From Porphyromonas asaccharolytica DSM 20707 (GTDB lineage: Bacteria > Bacteroidota > Bacteroidia > Bacteroidales > Porphyromonadaceae): a DNA stretch of 64,000 nt. The notes below the pieces were generated by a model. The model was given only the letters and a program-made list of their open reading frames with translations, made no database searches and was not told the DNA's origin. The DNA lies in contig NC_015501.1 of the NCBI RefSeq assembly GCF_000212375.1, forward strand, positions 434,001 through 498,000, in the 5' to 3' direction. Shown in pieces: positions 1 to 8,959 of this stretch. A program made the position numbers and the translations under genes. Each line of letters opens with the position of its first letter. Position 1 is the first letter of the stretch.

Positions 1-72
1 AAAGACGGAGCTCTCCAAGGCTATCTTACGTCCCGTATCTTCACCTTGTATATTGTAGATTGATAGTTCCAT
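1..72 (-). CDS. rplD: 50S ribosomal protein L4, N-terminal fragment
   Basis: Only the first 24 codons are inside the window; the gene runs off the left edge. The translation begins [20 protein letters not shown], which matches the start of Bacteroidota L4, a 23S rRNA-binding protein that lines the exit tunnel. Its ATG overlaps the rplC stop by one base (TAATG), so translation is probably coupled. It belongs to the rpsL-rpsG-fusA-rpsJ-rplC-rplD operon read leftward. Confidence 0.88.
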   Translation of the reverse strand, partial: MELSIYNIQGEDTGRKIALESSVF

Positions 73-689
73 TACTTCTCTATTGCTATGATTGAACCCT
101 TAGCTCCAGGCACACTACCCTTGAGTACGAGGATGTTGTGCTCGGGCATTACTTTGATCACCTCGAGGTTTTGTACCGTGACGCGCTTGTTACCTAGCTG
201 TCCAGCCATGCGTGTACCCTTGAAGACCTTTGCGGGGTAAGAGCAGGCACCGACCGAACCGGGAGCGCGTAGACGGTCATCCTGACCGTGTGTCGACTGA
301 CCGACACCGCCGAATCCGTGACGCTTGACTACGCCTTGGAATCCTTTACCCTTGCTCGTCCCGTGTACGTCCACATAGTGGGTATCGTTGAAGAGCTCCA
401 CGGTGATCTCATCACCGAGCTTGTAATCCGATCCAAAGCCCATGAACTCGGCCAAGTGGCGCTTGTTAGTCACTCCGGCTGCTTTGAAGTGTCCCTGCAG
501 AGGGCGTGTCGTATGCTTGTCTTTAGCATCCTGAAAGCCCAGCTGGATCGCTTCATACCCATCACGGTCAGCCGTTTTTACTTGAGTCACTACACAAGGA
601 CCTACTTCGATGACAGTGCATGGCACGTTGACGCCCTCGGCACTGAATACGGAAGTCATTCCGATTTTCTTTCCTAATAATCCTGGCAT
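72..689 (-). CDS. rplC: 50S ribosomal protein L3
   Basis: 205 aa, the usual length for bacterial L3, an early-assembly 23S rRNA-binding protein near the peptidyl transferase centre. The start [15 protein letters not shown] is the typical L3 N-terminus (GxKxGMT), and the central loop (about residues 110-160) carries the conserved [14 protein letters not shown] and [18 protein letters not shown] stretches. It lies 21 bases after rpsJ and overlaps rplD by one base in the ribosomal operon. Nothing unusual is seen. Confidence 0.98.
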   Translation of the reverse strand: MPGLLGKKIGMTSVFSAEGVNVPCTVIEVGPCVVTQVKTADRDGYEAIQLGFQDAKDKHTTRPLQGHFKAAGVTNKRHLAEFMGFGSDYKLGDEITVELFNDTHYVDVHGTSKGKGFQGVVKRHGFGGVGQSTHGQDDRLRAPGSVGACSYPAKVFKGTRMAGQLGNKRVTVQNLEVIKVMPEHNILVLKGSVPGAKGSIIAIEK

Positions 690-710
690 TTCTGTAGTTG
701 ATTACTCTGG

Positions 711-1016
711 TTAATACTTAATTTCGATATCTACGCCACTGGGCATCTCCAGCTTCATCAGCGCATCAATCGTAGGTGCTGAGGCGTTGTAGATGTCGAT
801 CAGACGCTTGTGAGCATTTAGCTCAAACTGCTCACGACTCTTCTTATTGACGAAGGTGGAGCGGTTCACCGTAAAGATACGCTTATGCGTGGGCAGTGGT
901 ATAGGACCACTGACCAGCGCATTAGTATTCTGTACGGCCGTGACGATCTTCTCGGCAGACTTGTCTACGAGCATGTGGTCGTATGACCTCAGCTTGATTC
1001 TGATCTTTTGGCTCAT
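711..1016 (-). CDS. rpsJ: 30S ribosomal protein S10
   Basis: 101 aa, normal for S10, which binds 16S rRNA in the 30S head and, as NusE, takes part in transcription antitermination. The start [20 protein letters not shown] and the internal [17 protein letters not shown] are characteristic. It sits 18 bases after fusA and just before rplC, so the str and S10 groups are joined in one leftward run, a common Bacteroidota arrangement. Confidence 0.98.
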   Translation of the reverse strand: MSQKIRIKLRSYDHMLVDKSAEKIVTAVQNTNALVSGPIPLPTHKRIFTVNRSTFVNKKSREQFELNAHKRLIDIYNASAPTIDALMKLEMPSGVDIEIKY

Positions 1017-1034
1017 TACTATATTGTGAGATTA

Positions 1035-3158
1035 TTACTTTATCAAATCAACGCGACCATTGAGTTCCTCAAGGATCTTCTTAGCTATTGACGAGGAGAC
1101 CTCTGCGTAGTGTGAGAAGCTCATCGTACTTGAGGCACGACCACTCGTGATCGTACGTAGGGCGGTTACGTAGCCAAACATCTCGCTTAGGGGCACCTTA
1201 GCCTTGATAACCTGAGCTCCTGAGCGGTTGACCTCTGAGCCCTCGACCTGACCACGGCGCTTATTGAGGTCGCCGATCACGTCACCCATGTTCTCCTCGG
1301 GTGTTACCACCTCAAGCTGCATGATAGGCTCCATGAGGACGGGGCTAGCCTTTTCAGAAGCCTCCTTAAAGGCCATCATAGCTGCCACCTCAAAAGAGAG
1401 CTGATCTGAGTCTACGGGGTGGAAAGAACCATCTACCAGTGTCACCTTGAGCCTATCTAGAGGATAGCCTGCGAGGACACCACTCTTCATAGCCTTCTCA
1501 AAGCCCTTCTGGACAGAGGGGATAAACTCCTTCGGGATGTTACCGCCCTTGACCTCATCAACAAATTGTAGGGTGCCATCGAAGTCCTCATCGGCGGGTC
1601 CAAACTTGATGATGATATCAGCGAACTTACCACGACCACCTGACTGCTTCTTGTATACCTCGCGCAGATCGACAGTCTGAGTAACAGCCTCCTTGTAAGC
1701 CACCTGTGGCTGACCCTGGTTGCACTCGACCTTGAACTCGCGCTTCAGACGGTCTATAATGATGTCTAGGTGTAGCTCACCCATACCGCTGATGACGGTC
1801 TGACCCGTCTCCTCGTTGGTCTTGACAACAAACGTTGGATCCTCCTCAGCGAGCTTAGCCAGTCCGACACCGAGACGATCCATATCCTTCTGCGTCTTAG
1901 GCTCCACAGCGATACCGATCACAGGATCAGGGAAGTCGATAGACTCCAGTACGAGTGGTGCATTCTCATCACAGAGTGTGTCTCCCGTACGAATATCCTT
2001 AAAGCCTACGCCTGCACCGATATCACCCGTACCGATAGTCTCCATCGGGTTCTGGTGGTTAGAGTGCATCTGGAAGAGACGTGAGATACGCTCCTTCTTG
2101 CCAGAGCGTGAGTTAAAGACGTAGCTACCAGCGTCAATGTGACCACTGTACACGCGGAAGAAGCAGAGACGACCTACGAAGGGGTCGGTAGCGATCTTGA
2201 AGGCGAGTGCACTCATAGGTGCATCGGGATCGACCTCACGCACCTCTTCCTTGTCAGAGTCTAGTGCATGACCTACCACCTCTGGTGTATCTACAGGACT
2301 AGGCAGATAAGCACAGACGGCATCTAGGAGTGTCTGTACGCCCTTATTCTTAAATGAAGAGCCACATAGCATTGGGAAGATCTCCATCGCTAGTGTAGCC
2401 GTACGGATAGCTGTACGGATCTCGTCCTCTGTGATCGTAGAGGGATCATCAAAGTACTTCTCCATGAGAGTCTCGTCAGTCTCAGCAAGCGTCTCTAGGA
2501 GCTTATCTCTCCACTCCTCAGCATCGGCGCGGAGATCGTCTGGGATCTCATCGATCTCATACTCGGCGCCCATGGTCTCGTCGTGCCAGATGATAGCCTT
2601 CATGGTTATCAAGTCTATAACTCCCTTGAAGGAGTCTTCCTCCCCGACTGGGATCTGGATAGGACAAGCCTTAGCTCCGAGCATGTCGACCATCTGGCGC
2701 TGTACCTCGTAGAAGTTTGCGCCCGAGCGGTCCATCTTGTTAATGTATGCGATGCGTGGCACCTTATACTTATCCGCCTGACGCCATACAGTCTCACTCT
2801 GAGGCTGTACACCGCCCACGGCACAAAAAGTAGCCACAGCACCATCTAGGATACGGAGCGAACGCTCTACCTCGACCGTAAAGTCAACGTGTCCTGGGGT
2901 GTCGATCAGGTTGATCTTGTACTTCTTATCGCCATAGGTCCAGAAGGTCGTGGTAGCAGCAGAGGTGATCGTGATACCACGCTCCTGCTCCTGCGCCATC
3001 CAGTCCATCGTAGCGGCACCATCGTGTACCTCTCCGATCTTGTGTGTTAGTCCGGTGTAGAAGAGAATACGCTCAGAGGTCGTCGTCTTACCAGCATCAA
3101 TGTGCGCCATGATGCCGATATTACGAGTTTGCTCGAGCTTAGAATGAATTGCAGACAT
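1035..3158 (-). CDS. fusA: Elongation factor G
   Basis: 707 aa translational GTPase that moves tRNA and mRNA through the ribosome after peptide bond formation and helps recycle ribosomes. GTPase motifs are complete: G1 AHIDAGKT (18-25), G3 DTPGH (86-90) and G4 NKMD (140-143). Domains II-V follow, with the domain IV-V stretch containing GYPLDRLKV and [17 protein letters not shown] near the C-terminus. It lies 21 bases after rpsG and 18 bases before rpsJ. It is a full-length canonical EF-G, not a ribosome-protection (tetQ-like) protein, as position and length show. Confidence 0.98.
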   Translation of the reverse strand: MSAIHSKLEQTRNIGIMAHIDAGKTTTSERILFYTGLTHKIGEVHDGAATMDWMAQEQERGITITSAATTTFWTYGDKKYKINLIDTPGHVDFTVEVERSLRILDGAVATFCAVGGVQPQSETVWRQADKYKVPRIAYINKMDRSGANFYEVQRQMVDMLGAKACPIQIPVGEEDSFKGVIDLITMKAIIWHDETMGAEYEIDEIPDDLRADAEEWRDKLLETLAETDETLMEKYFDDPSTITEDEIRTAIRTATLAMEIFPMLCGSSFKNKGVQTLLDAVCAYLPSPVDTPEVVGHALDSDKEEVREVDPDAPMSALAFKIATDPFVGRLCFFRVYSGHIDAGSYVFNSRSGKKERISRLFQMHSNHQNPMETIGTGDIGAGVGFKDIRTGDTLCDENAPLVLESIDFPDPVIGIAVEPKTQKDMDRLGVGLAKLAEEDPTFVVKTNEETGQTVISGMGELHLDIIIDRLKREFKVECNQGQPQVAYKEAVTQTVDLREVYKKQSGGRGKFADIIIKFGPADEDFDGTLQFVDEVKGGNIPKEFIPSVQKGFEKAMKSGVLAGYPLDRLKVTLVDGSFHPVDSDQLSFEVAAMMAFKEASEKASPVLMEPIMQLEVVTPEENMGDVIGDLNKRRGQVEGSEVNRSGAQVIKAKVPLSEMFGYVTALRTITSGRASSTMSFSHYAEVSSSIAKKILEELNGRVDLIK

Positions 3159-3179
3159 AGATTTTATGGTTAGTGTAGG

Positions 3180-3656
3180 TTAGAAGCGGAAGTGTGCGAA
3201 GGCACGGTTAGCCTCAGCCATACGATGTACGTCCTCCTTACGCTTGAACGCACCACCCTGACTATTGTAGGCATCCATGATCTCTGCTGCAAGTTTGTCA
3301 GCCATGGTCTTACCACCACGCTTACGAGCGAAGATGATCAGATTCTTCATGGAGATAGACTCCCTACGCTCTGGACGTATCTCTGTCGGCACTTGGAAGG
3401 TTGCTCCTCCGATACGACGAGACTTGACCTCTACGTGAGGGGTTACATTATCGAGAGCTGCCTTCCAGATCTCTAGGGCGCTCTTCTCCTCTTGCGACAT
3501 CTTATCCTTGACGATATCAAGGGCTCTGTAGAAGATGCTATATGCAAGACTCTTCTTGCCATCATACATGAGGTGGTTCACAAACTTTGTGACCTGACGA
3601 TCTCCAAATACGGGATCGGGCAGTACCTGCCTCTTCTTAGGCTTAGCCTTTCTCAT
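3180..3656 (-). CDS. rpsG: 30S ribosomal protein S7
   Basis: 158 aa, typical for S7, which nucleates assembly of the 30S head and contacts E-site tRNA. The start [19 protein letters not shown] and the segments [18 protein letters not shown] and [16 protein letters not shown] are classic S7. The C-terminus ends [13 protein letters not shown]. It is followed 21 bases later by fusA, but is separated from rpsL by an unusually long 371-base gap described separately. Confidence 0.98.
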   Translation of the reverse strand: MRKAKPKKRQVLPDPVFGDRQVTKFVNHLMYDGKKSLAYSIFYRALDIVKDKMSQEEKSALEIWKAALDNVTPHVEVKSRRIGGATFQVPTEIRPERRESISMKNLIIFARKRGGKTMADKLAAEIMDAYNSQGGAFKRKEDVHRMAEANRAFAHFRF

Positions 3657-4027
3657 TATTTCGTGATATTATACTATTGTCTCGTCGTCTTATTTGGGTT
3701 GCCATCATCATGATTTGTTGTCTTCAACGCTCCCTCTGGAGCATTTACTCAACCTATCCTTGGGGTCAAGGATTAGCTTATCCAAATAGAACCACGGGAA
3801 CAAATGTGGTTACTAGATTTAGATTGCACTCCCGTGCTAGATGTGCGCGACTCTTTAAGGAGCTCGGGTACACTGCTACGAGGAGTGTCGATAGATTTTT
3901 CTGTGGGGAGAGGTACTCGCTGATGTACCTATATATAGTATACTCGCCCACTAGGGGGAGTAATAGGTCGAGGGGGACAGCAGGCCATCCAGCACCTCGC
4001 CACGGCATCTCAATCTAGGCGACTAGT
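3657..4027. other. 371-base gap inside the str operon
   Basis: rpsL and rpsG are usually nearly adjacent. Here 371 bases separate them. Short inverted repeats are visible: GCTCC-CTCT-GGAGC at 3729-3742, ATCCTTG-GGGT-CAAGGAT at 3756-3773, AACCAC/GTGGTT at 3790-3811 and ACTC.CCC/GGG.GAGT at about 3942-3961. No open frame looks like a protein family, and no clear TAnnTTTG promoter was found on the minus strand. It could be a folded operon-internal leader or processing region. Confidence 0.5.
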
Positions 4028-4405
4028 TTACTTCGCCTTAGGACGCTTAGCTCCGTACTTAGAGCGACGCTGGCGACGTCCGTCGACACCAGCAGTATCG
4101 AGTGCGCCACGCACGATATGGTAGCGTACACCAGGCAGGTCCTTGACACGACCGCCACGCACCAAGACGATACTATGCTCCTGAAGGTTGTGACCCTCTC
4201 CAGGGATGTAGGCATTAACCTCCTTGCCGTTGGTCAGACGTACACGAGCCACTTTACGCATAGCCGAGTTAGGCTTCTTAGGAGTGGTTGTGTAAACGCG
4301 GACACAGACGCCACGACGCTGTGGGCATGAACCTAAGGCTGGAGACTTACCTTTTTCCTCAAAGGTCTCTCGTCCCTTTCTTACTAACTGTTGGATAGTA
4401 GGCAT
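4028..4405 (-). CDS. rpsL: 30S ribosomal protein S12
   Basis: 125 aa decoding-centre protein. The start [20 protein letters not shown] and the loops [12 protein letters not shown] (about 40-51) and [15 protein letters not shown] (about 82-96) are diagnostic. The lysines that are often changed in streptomycin-resistant strains (Lys43/44 and Lys88 here) are present, so the allele looks wild type. It is the first gene of the operon; a well-formed Bacteroidota promoter lies about 120 bases upstream at 4526-4555. Confidence 0.98.
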   Translation of the reverse strand: MPTIQQLVRKGRETFEEKGKSPALGSCPQRRGVCVRVYTTTPKKPNSAMRKVARVRLTNGKEVNAYIPGEGHNLQEHSIVLVRGGRVKDLPGVRYHIVRGALDTAGVDGRRQRRSKYGAKRPKAK

Positions 4406-4525
4406 TAACTTCTCGTTTACTTAATTCTTGATTTACAAATATGATTCTCGTGCTACCCTGCCATAATATGTTGTAGATCACGATATGTCGCACATCACAA
4501 TCACCTATAGTAGGCATAGCGGGGA

Positions 4526-4555
4526 CAAAGGTACAAAAACTTTTTGACCTGACAA
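4526..4555 (-). promoter_or_regulatory. Probable promoter of the rpsL operon
   Basis: Reading the minus strand, TTG (4555-4553) is followed after exactly 19 bases by TACCTTTG (4533-4526). This fits the Bacteroidota consensus TTG/TTTG, about 19 bases, TAnnTTTG. It predicts a leader of roughly 110 nt ahead of the rpsL ATG. Confidence 0.75.
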
Positions 4556-4607
4556 GCGAGCGTAGAGATTAGAAGTTAGAGATCAGAGGTTAGACGAGTA
4601 ACAGTTG

Positions 4608-4775
4608 TAGGGACGCACGGCTCATGCGTCCGTTGTGTCAAAGGAGACAACCTCCGTTGTGTCACAGCGACACGTGTAACCGGTGTAGGGACGCACGGCT
4701 CGTGCGTCCGTTGTGTCAAGAGTTATAGTGTCAGGGCTTTAACGGGGACGGACGCACGGACCGTGCGTCCCTACA
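4608..4775. repeat. Short palindromic repeats (GTAGGGACGCACGG type)
   Basis: Three related palindromes lie close together: GTAGGGACGCACGGCTCATG followed by CGTCC (from 4608), the same motif from about 4686, and an inverted form with a perfect centre GCACGGACCGTGC near 4752-4766 ending CGTCCCTAC. A relative appears at 26475-26503. They resemble dispersed intergenic palindromes (REP-like). No gene is seen between rpsL and the hairpin array that starts at 4812. Confidence 0.6.
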
Positions 4776-4811
4776 AAGGTTACTCGTCTGATACCTCAGA
4801 TAGCTCTGATA

Positions 4812-5141
4812 AAAAGGACCTCGCAAGAGGTCCGACGCATCGTAGCCGTCGGTCGGAGGGGCACAGCCCCGAACGACCGATGGACAGGCGAACGTGGTAA
4901 ACGATCGACCCCTTGTGGGTCGGACTAGGCGAAGCTTACAGTCACAGTCCGACCTCCCACTCCGGGGAGGTCGCTTGCTTCGTGTGGCACTCCTGACCCC
5001 GCAGTCGTTCGGGGCTTTGCCCCTCCGACTGGGGGCTACGAAGCGTCCGACCGCAAGCGGTCGTCCAACCTCAATCTCTAGGTTTCGTAGATCGACCATA
5101 CGTATCGCTTGACCACGACAGACGCCCTCCCGCTAGACACT
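4812..5141 (-). repeat. Hairpin array, copy 1 (330 bp); possible structured RNA
   Basis: First of two almost identical 330-bp copies, 399 bases apart. Seven hairpins follow one another: GGACCTC/GAGGTCC (4816-4833), CGGTCG+GGGGC with partners (about 4850-4878), CGACCC/GGGTCG (4906-4922), CGACCTCCC/GGGAGGTCG (4950-4973), AGTCG+GGGGC with partners (5003-5030), CGACCGC/GCGGTCG (5048-5063) and AACCT/AGGTT (about 5067-5083). Read on the minus strand the last hairpin is followed by TTTTT, like an intrinsic terminator. Frames that cross it give arginine-rich peptides that I regard as spurious. The function is unknown; strand is inferred from the terminator. Confidence 0.6.
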
Positions 5142-5210
5142 TTCGTGCGTCCGCACATTTCGCCACACAATTCTCTCTGACCTCTAATCTCTCCGACACC
5201 TTTCTTGCGG

Positions 5211-5540
5211 AAAAGGACCTCGCTAGAGGTCCGACGCATCGTAGCCGTCGGTCGGAGGGGCACAGCCCCGAACGACCGATGGACAGGCGAACGTGGTAAA
5301 CGATCGACCCCTTGTGGGTCGGACTAGGCGAAGCTTACAGTCACAGTCCGACCTCCCACTCCGGGGAGGTCGCTTGCTTCGTGTGGCACTCCTGACCCCG
5401 CAGTCGTTCGGGGCTTTGCCCCTCCGACTGGGGGCTACGAAGCGTCCGACCGCAAGCGGTCGTCCAACCTCAATCTCTAGGTTTCGTAGATTGACCATAC
5501 GTATCGCTTGACCACAACAGACGCCCTCCCGCTAGACACT
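5211..5540 (-). repeat. Hairpin array, copy 2 (330 bp)
   Basis: Second copy of the array at 4812-5141. It differs by very few bases: the first hairpin loop is GCTA instead of GCAA, and a GATCGACC segment reads GATTGACC. The loop change leaves the stem intact. On the minus strand this copy ends GAGGTCCTTTTCCGC. The 69 bases between copies contain a TCTCTGACCTCTAATCTCTC tract like those beside other repeats in the window. Confidence 0.6.
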
Positions 5541-5575
5541 AGCCGAGCGTCCCTACACATTGTTACTCGTCTAAT

Positions 5576-5602
5576 GAGACTGTTGACTTTTGCAACAGTC
5601 TC
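5576..5602. repeat. GAGACTGTTG hairpin
   Basis: Perfect 10-bp inverted repeat GAGACTGTTG/CAACAGTCTC with a 7-base loop. A near-identical hairpin stands at 61401-61427. The following stretch to 5710 contains only tracts of the TAATCTCTAACTTCTAAC type. Confidence 0.5.
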
Positions 5603-5710
5603 CCGAGGGAGGTTGAGCTCACTATATATAATAAGGTGTCCACCCTGCCCTTTAATCTCTAATTTCTAACTTCTCCCCCCTAATCTCTAACTTTTAACCT
5701 CTACTCTTTA

Positions 5711-5930
5711 TTTACATATCTTTACGGGGCAATTCCTCCGATTCCCTCCTTTATCGAATATCCACGTGGAAAATCTCAAATCTCCACGTGGCAAATGAAA
5801 AATGCTTACGTAGGGACGAAATAAAACTTCGGAGGAATCAAATGAAACTTCGGAGGAAATGATTCGCTCCTACGTGGAGAATAAAAAATAGCCACGTGGG
5901 AATTTAAGATTTCCTACGTGGCTATCATTC
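5711..5930. repeat. CACGTG element, copy A
   Basis: One of six related intergenic elements. It has CACGTG palindromes on both sides of a 35-bp core (5824-5858: AAACTTCGGAGGAATCAAAT then G and AAACTTCGGAGGAA). The right-hand hairpin (about 5889-5925) pairs ATAGCCACGTGGGAA with TTCCTACGTGGCTAT. The left flank (5711-5760, TTTACATATCTTTACGGGG to TCGAATA) is the same as in copy B, but the core points the other way relative to that flank. It lies between rpsL and the HAD gene. Confidence 0.75.
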
Positions 5931-6026
5931 TGTAGCACCAAGTTATAGCGTATCAGCTCTGCAGAAAGAGCGGAGGCTGCGGAGTAATCAGACTACCCGA
6001 GGGAGCGCGACGAGCATCTGCGAGGT

Positions 6027-6653
6027 CTAATCGTGCTGCAGACGAGCCGCTAGGGCGGGGCGCCAGTCGGTGGCATTGACCGCTAGGAGTGTCTGCAGAC
6101 CCAGTGCTGCAGCGGCCTCAAGGTTGGCGGTGCTGTCATCGATGAAGAGCGTACGCTCGGGCACCATGCCGCTGTCGGCTATCATCTGCTCGTAGATAGC
6201 TCGGTCAGGCTTCATCGTCTGCATCTCGCAGGAGGCATAAACCTTGTCCACATAGTCGCTCAGCGTGCGCCCCGTAGCGGGGAGGAAGTGTGGACTATGG
6301 GCATACGCCATGATGTAGGGATTGGTATTCGACAAGATGTAGATCTTGTACTTCTTACGGAGCTGCTCTAGGCAGTCAAACTTGTACTGAGGTACCCCCT
6401 TGAGGAAGAGCAGGATCGCCTCATTGATCTGCTCATCGGTTAGGTCTGTGCCGGCATGCTCATTAAGGCGTGCGACAAACTCCTCGCGCCCCACGAGTCC
6501 CATCTCGAGGTCGTGAAAGACGCCGAGCTGTCGGTACGGATTGAGCATCTCGTCGATGTCCTGAACGCCTAGCTCGCGAAAGCGTCTTAGCGACACCTCC
6601 GGTTGGAGATCCACTAAGACGCCTCCGAAATCAAATACGAGTGTATCTATCAC
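6027..6653 (-). CDS. HAD-superfamily phosphatase (YihX/subfamily IA type)
   Basis: 208 aa cytosolic hydrolase. Motif I is VFDFGGVLVDL with nucleophile Asp8; the residue two places later is Gly, as in YihX-like sugar phosphatases and the N-terminal half of epoxide hydrolases, rather than the Asp general acid of most HAD phosphatases. Motif II is YILSNT, motif III Lys is in MKPDRAIYE, and motif IV is LFIDDSTANLEAAAALG. A helical cap lies at about 15-85. It starts 6 bases after the dpp5 stop, so both are probably one operon. A sugar-phosphate phosphatase role is likely but the substrate cannot be told from sequence. Confidence 0.88.
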   Translation of the reverse strand: MIDTLVFDFGGVLVDLQPEVSLRRFRELGVQDIDEMLNPYRQLGVFHDLEMGLVGREEFVARLNEHAGTDLTDEQINEAILLFLKGVPQYKFDCLEQLRKKYKIYILSNTNPYIMAYAHSPHFLPATGRTLSDYVDKVYASCEMQTMKPDRAIYEQMIADSGMVPERTLFIDDSTANLEAAAALGLQTLLAVNATDWRPALAARLQHD

Positions 6654-6659
6654 GGTCTC

Positions 6660-8720
6660 TTACTTCTTGAGCCAACGATCGAGCCAGTCAAAAAAGGTGC
6701 GCTGCCATAGGAGTGCATTCTGAGGCTTGAGGACCCAGTGCGTCTCCTCGGGGAAGAGTAGCATCTTCGTAGGTATACCACGCATCTTAGCGGCGTCAAA
6801 GGCCATCATACCTTGCGAGGCAAGTATGCGGAAGTCATACTCACCGTGAATGATCAGGATAGGCGTATCCCACTTGTCGACCAGCTTGTGCGGTGAATTG
6901 GCAAAGGTGCGCTGAGCGGTAGCGTTGTCCTTTTCCCAAGGAGCACCGCCCATATCCCAATTGGCAAACCACTTCTCCTCGGTCTCTAGATACTGAGCCT
7001 CGAGGTTGAAGATACCCGCATGTGCGATGAAGGCTGCGAAGCGACCCTCGTGTACACCAGCTAGGTAGTAGACGGAGTACCCACCGTAGCTAGCGCCCAC
7101 AGCGCCCATACGATCTGGTGCGATGAAGGGCTCTTGCTTCATCAGGTCTGCGGCGGTGAGGTAGTCGCGGATGTTCTGACCGCTATAGTCGCCACTGATC
7201 TGCTCGTTCCACGCCTTACCAAAGCCTGGCACGCCGTGGCGGTTGGGCAGGATGACGATGTAGCCCTGCTCAGCCATGATGCGGGGGTTCCAGCGATAGG
7301 ACCAGAACTGGCTTATGGTGCTTTGCGGACCTCCCTGACAGTAAAGGATGGAGGGGTACTGCTTGCTCTTATCAAAGTGTGGTGGGTAGAGTACCCATGT
7401 GAGCATCTTACCGCCGTCGGTCGTAGGCATCCAGCGCTTTTCGCAAGTTAGGTCGCCTAGCTGACTCATGATCGGCTTGTCCTCCTCAGTTAGTGCGGTA
7501 GCCTTGCCGTTCTTCAGATTGACCATATAGAGCTCCGTAGGATAGGTCATGGACTGGCGAGAAGCGACGCAGACGCCCTCGGCATTCATATCAAAGCCTG
7601 TGTAGTCGTACTGTCCGTCGGTGATCTGCTTGATCTTGCCATTAGCTAGCTGATAGCTGTAGAGGTGTGTCAGTGCCTCTCGGCAAGTGATGAAGTAGAT
7701 GGTCTTACTGTCGGCACTCCAGGTGGGGTTGGCGATATTGTACTCAAAGTCGGCCGTGAGGGGACGGTACTGCTTCTTTGCCAAGTCGTAGAGATACATC
7801 ACCTGTAGGTCTGACTCATAGCCGTCGTGCTCCATACCGATCCAGATGAGTGAGCGACCATCGGGACTGAAGACAGGGTGCGTATCGTAACCCATGATGC
7901 CCTCACTGACGTTGGTCGTCTCACCAGTAGATACATTATATAGGTATATATCACTATTGGTCGAGAGACTGTACTCTAGTCCCGTCTTCTTGCGACAAGC
8001 GTAAGCGATGAGGTTGCCATCGGGGCTGAAAGCTATATCCTCGATGCCGTTGAAGGGACGCATAGGAGCCTCATACGGTTCACCCTCGAGTAGGTCTAGA
8101 CCCTTAGTGATGGGCTGTGCCGTAACCTTTGCGATGAAGGGGTGTGGCATCGTCGAGACCCACTCGTCCCAATGCTTGTACATGAGATCCTCGATGATAC
8201 GTGCGTCAGCCTTGTCTAGATCAGGATAGACGTCCGTGACGACGGGTCGTGCCTTGATATCCTGGACATAGAGCAGTGTCGTCTCATCTGGCGAGAAGAG
8301 ATAGTCGACGATTCCCCCGTCGATAGCCGTGAGCTGACGCTCTACCCCATCGCTAAGGGTGCGTGCGAAGAGCTGCATGCCCTGGTCCGTGCCACGCATG
8401 AAGTATATCTGCTTGCCGTCACGGCTCCAGCGTGGTGTGTACTCGCTACCAGCCGAGGGAGCGGTTAGCTCGGTACGACCAGAGCCATCGCTATTGATGA
8501 GGTAGATAGAGGTGCGGCTGTTGTTGTCCTTGATAGAGGGCTGAGATACGTTGTAGATGACCTGCTTACCATCAGGGGCTAGCGCATAGCTCCCTACACG
8601 AGGCATCGTGAGCAGCATCTCTGGGGTCATTTGCTTGGACCCTTGCTGTGCAGTCATAGGCAGAGCGAATGTGGATAAAATGAGAGCCACGAGGCTACGA
8701 AATAAATTTCTTCTAGTCAT
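6660..8720 (-). CDS. dpp5: Dipeptidyl peptidase 5 (S9 family)
   Basis: Periplasmic serine exopeptidase that releases dipeptides, preferring Ala/hydrophobic residues at P1. I chose the ATG at 8720 (MTRRNLFRSLVALIL..PMTAQQ, a signal peptide); an upstream in-frame ATG at 8768 would add 16 unlikely residues and sit nearly on the -7 box. An N-terminal beta-propeller with PD40-like repeats (SPDG/SADSK) runs to about residue 400 and is followed by an alpha/beta hydrolase. Triad: Ser544 (GASYGG), Asp629 (HGEYD), His661 (ETHW), very close to the values known for P. gingivalis DPP5. Length 686 aa also fits. The HAD gene follows. Confidence 0.93.
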   Translation of the reverse strand: MTRRNLFRSLVALILSTFALPMTAQQGSKQMTPEMLLTMPRVGSYALAPDGKQVIYNVSQPSIKDNNSRTSIYLINSDGSGRTELTAPSAGSEYTPRWSRDGKQIYFMRGTDQGMQLFARTLSDGVERQLTAIDGGIVDYLFSPDETTLLYVQDIKARPVVTDVYPDLDKADARIIEDLMYKHWDEWVSTMPHPFIAKVTAQPITKGLDLLEGEPYEAPMRPFNGIEDIAFSPDGNLIAYACRKKTGLEYSLSTNSDIYLYNVSTGETTNVSEGIMGYDTHPVFSPDGRSLIWIGMEHDGYESDLQVMYLYDLAKKQYRPLTADFEYNIANPTWSADSKTIYFITCREALTHLYSYQLANGKIKQITDGQYDYTGFDMNAEGVCVASRQSMTYPTELYMVNLKNGKATALTEEDKPIMSQLGDLTCEKRWMPTTDGGKMLTWVLYPPHFDKSKQYPSILYCQGGPQSTISQFWSYRWNPRIMAEQGYIVILPNRHGVPGFGKAWNEQISGDYSGQNIRDYLTAADLMKQEPFIAPDRMGAVGASYGGYSVYYLAGVHEGRFAAFIAHAGIFNLEAQYLETEEKWFANWDMGGAPWEKDNATAQRTFANSPHKLVDKWDTPILIIHGEYDFRILASQGMMAFDAAKMRGIPTKMLLFPEETHWVLKPQNALLWQRTFFDWLDRWLKK

Positions 8721-8785
8721 GAGATAGAATGAGATAGAGTGAAGGAAAGGTCGTCTCGGAGCGACCATAGTTACTTAATGCTCTC

Positions 8786-8793
8786 CAAAGGTA
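8786..8793 (-). promoter_or_regulatory. Probable -7 box of dpp5
   Basis: TACCTTTG on the minus strand, 65 bases ahead of the chosen ATG. No good TTG is seen 19 bases upstream, so the -33 part is weak. Confidence 0.45.
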
Positions 8794-8835
8794 CGAAAAA
8801 AGAGGTTAGTGACTAGAGAGACTGGGGCTACTAGC

Positions 8836-8922
8836 AGGGCTGACGCCTTATAATCGCTCTTTCAGGAGCTAGATATGAGCCACAAGCTAGGCTTAGATGA
8901 GGGTACTATATATAATGTGTCC
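8836..8922. repeat. Imperfect direct repeat, left copy
   Basis: From AGGGCTGACGCCTTATAATC to TATATAATGTGTCC. It matches 9254-9347 (AGGGCTGATGCATCATAATC to TATATAATGTGTC) with several changes. The two copies bracket CACGTG element B. Confidence 0.55.
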
Positions 8923-8959
8923 GTCCTAATCTCTAATCTCTAACCTCTAATCCCTGTTT

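Noticed and set aside
3778-4008. A 76-codon minus-strand frame in the rpsL-rpsG gap
   Set aside because: No family resemblance, and its composition looks like random translation of hairpin sequence.
4731-5099. A 122-codon minus-strand frame (and a 91-codon sister at 5223-5498) beginning MVDLRNLEIEVGRPLAVG
   Set aside because: The frame runs across hairpins, is rich in Arg and Pro as expected from the palindromes, and the changes between copies preserve stems rather than protein. It has no recognisable family.
4406-6026. Insertion sequence in the long gene-poor stretch
   Set aside because: No transposase-like frame on either strand; the repeats found lack recognisable IS ends.
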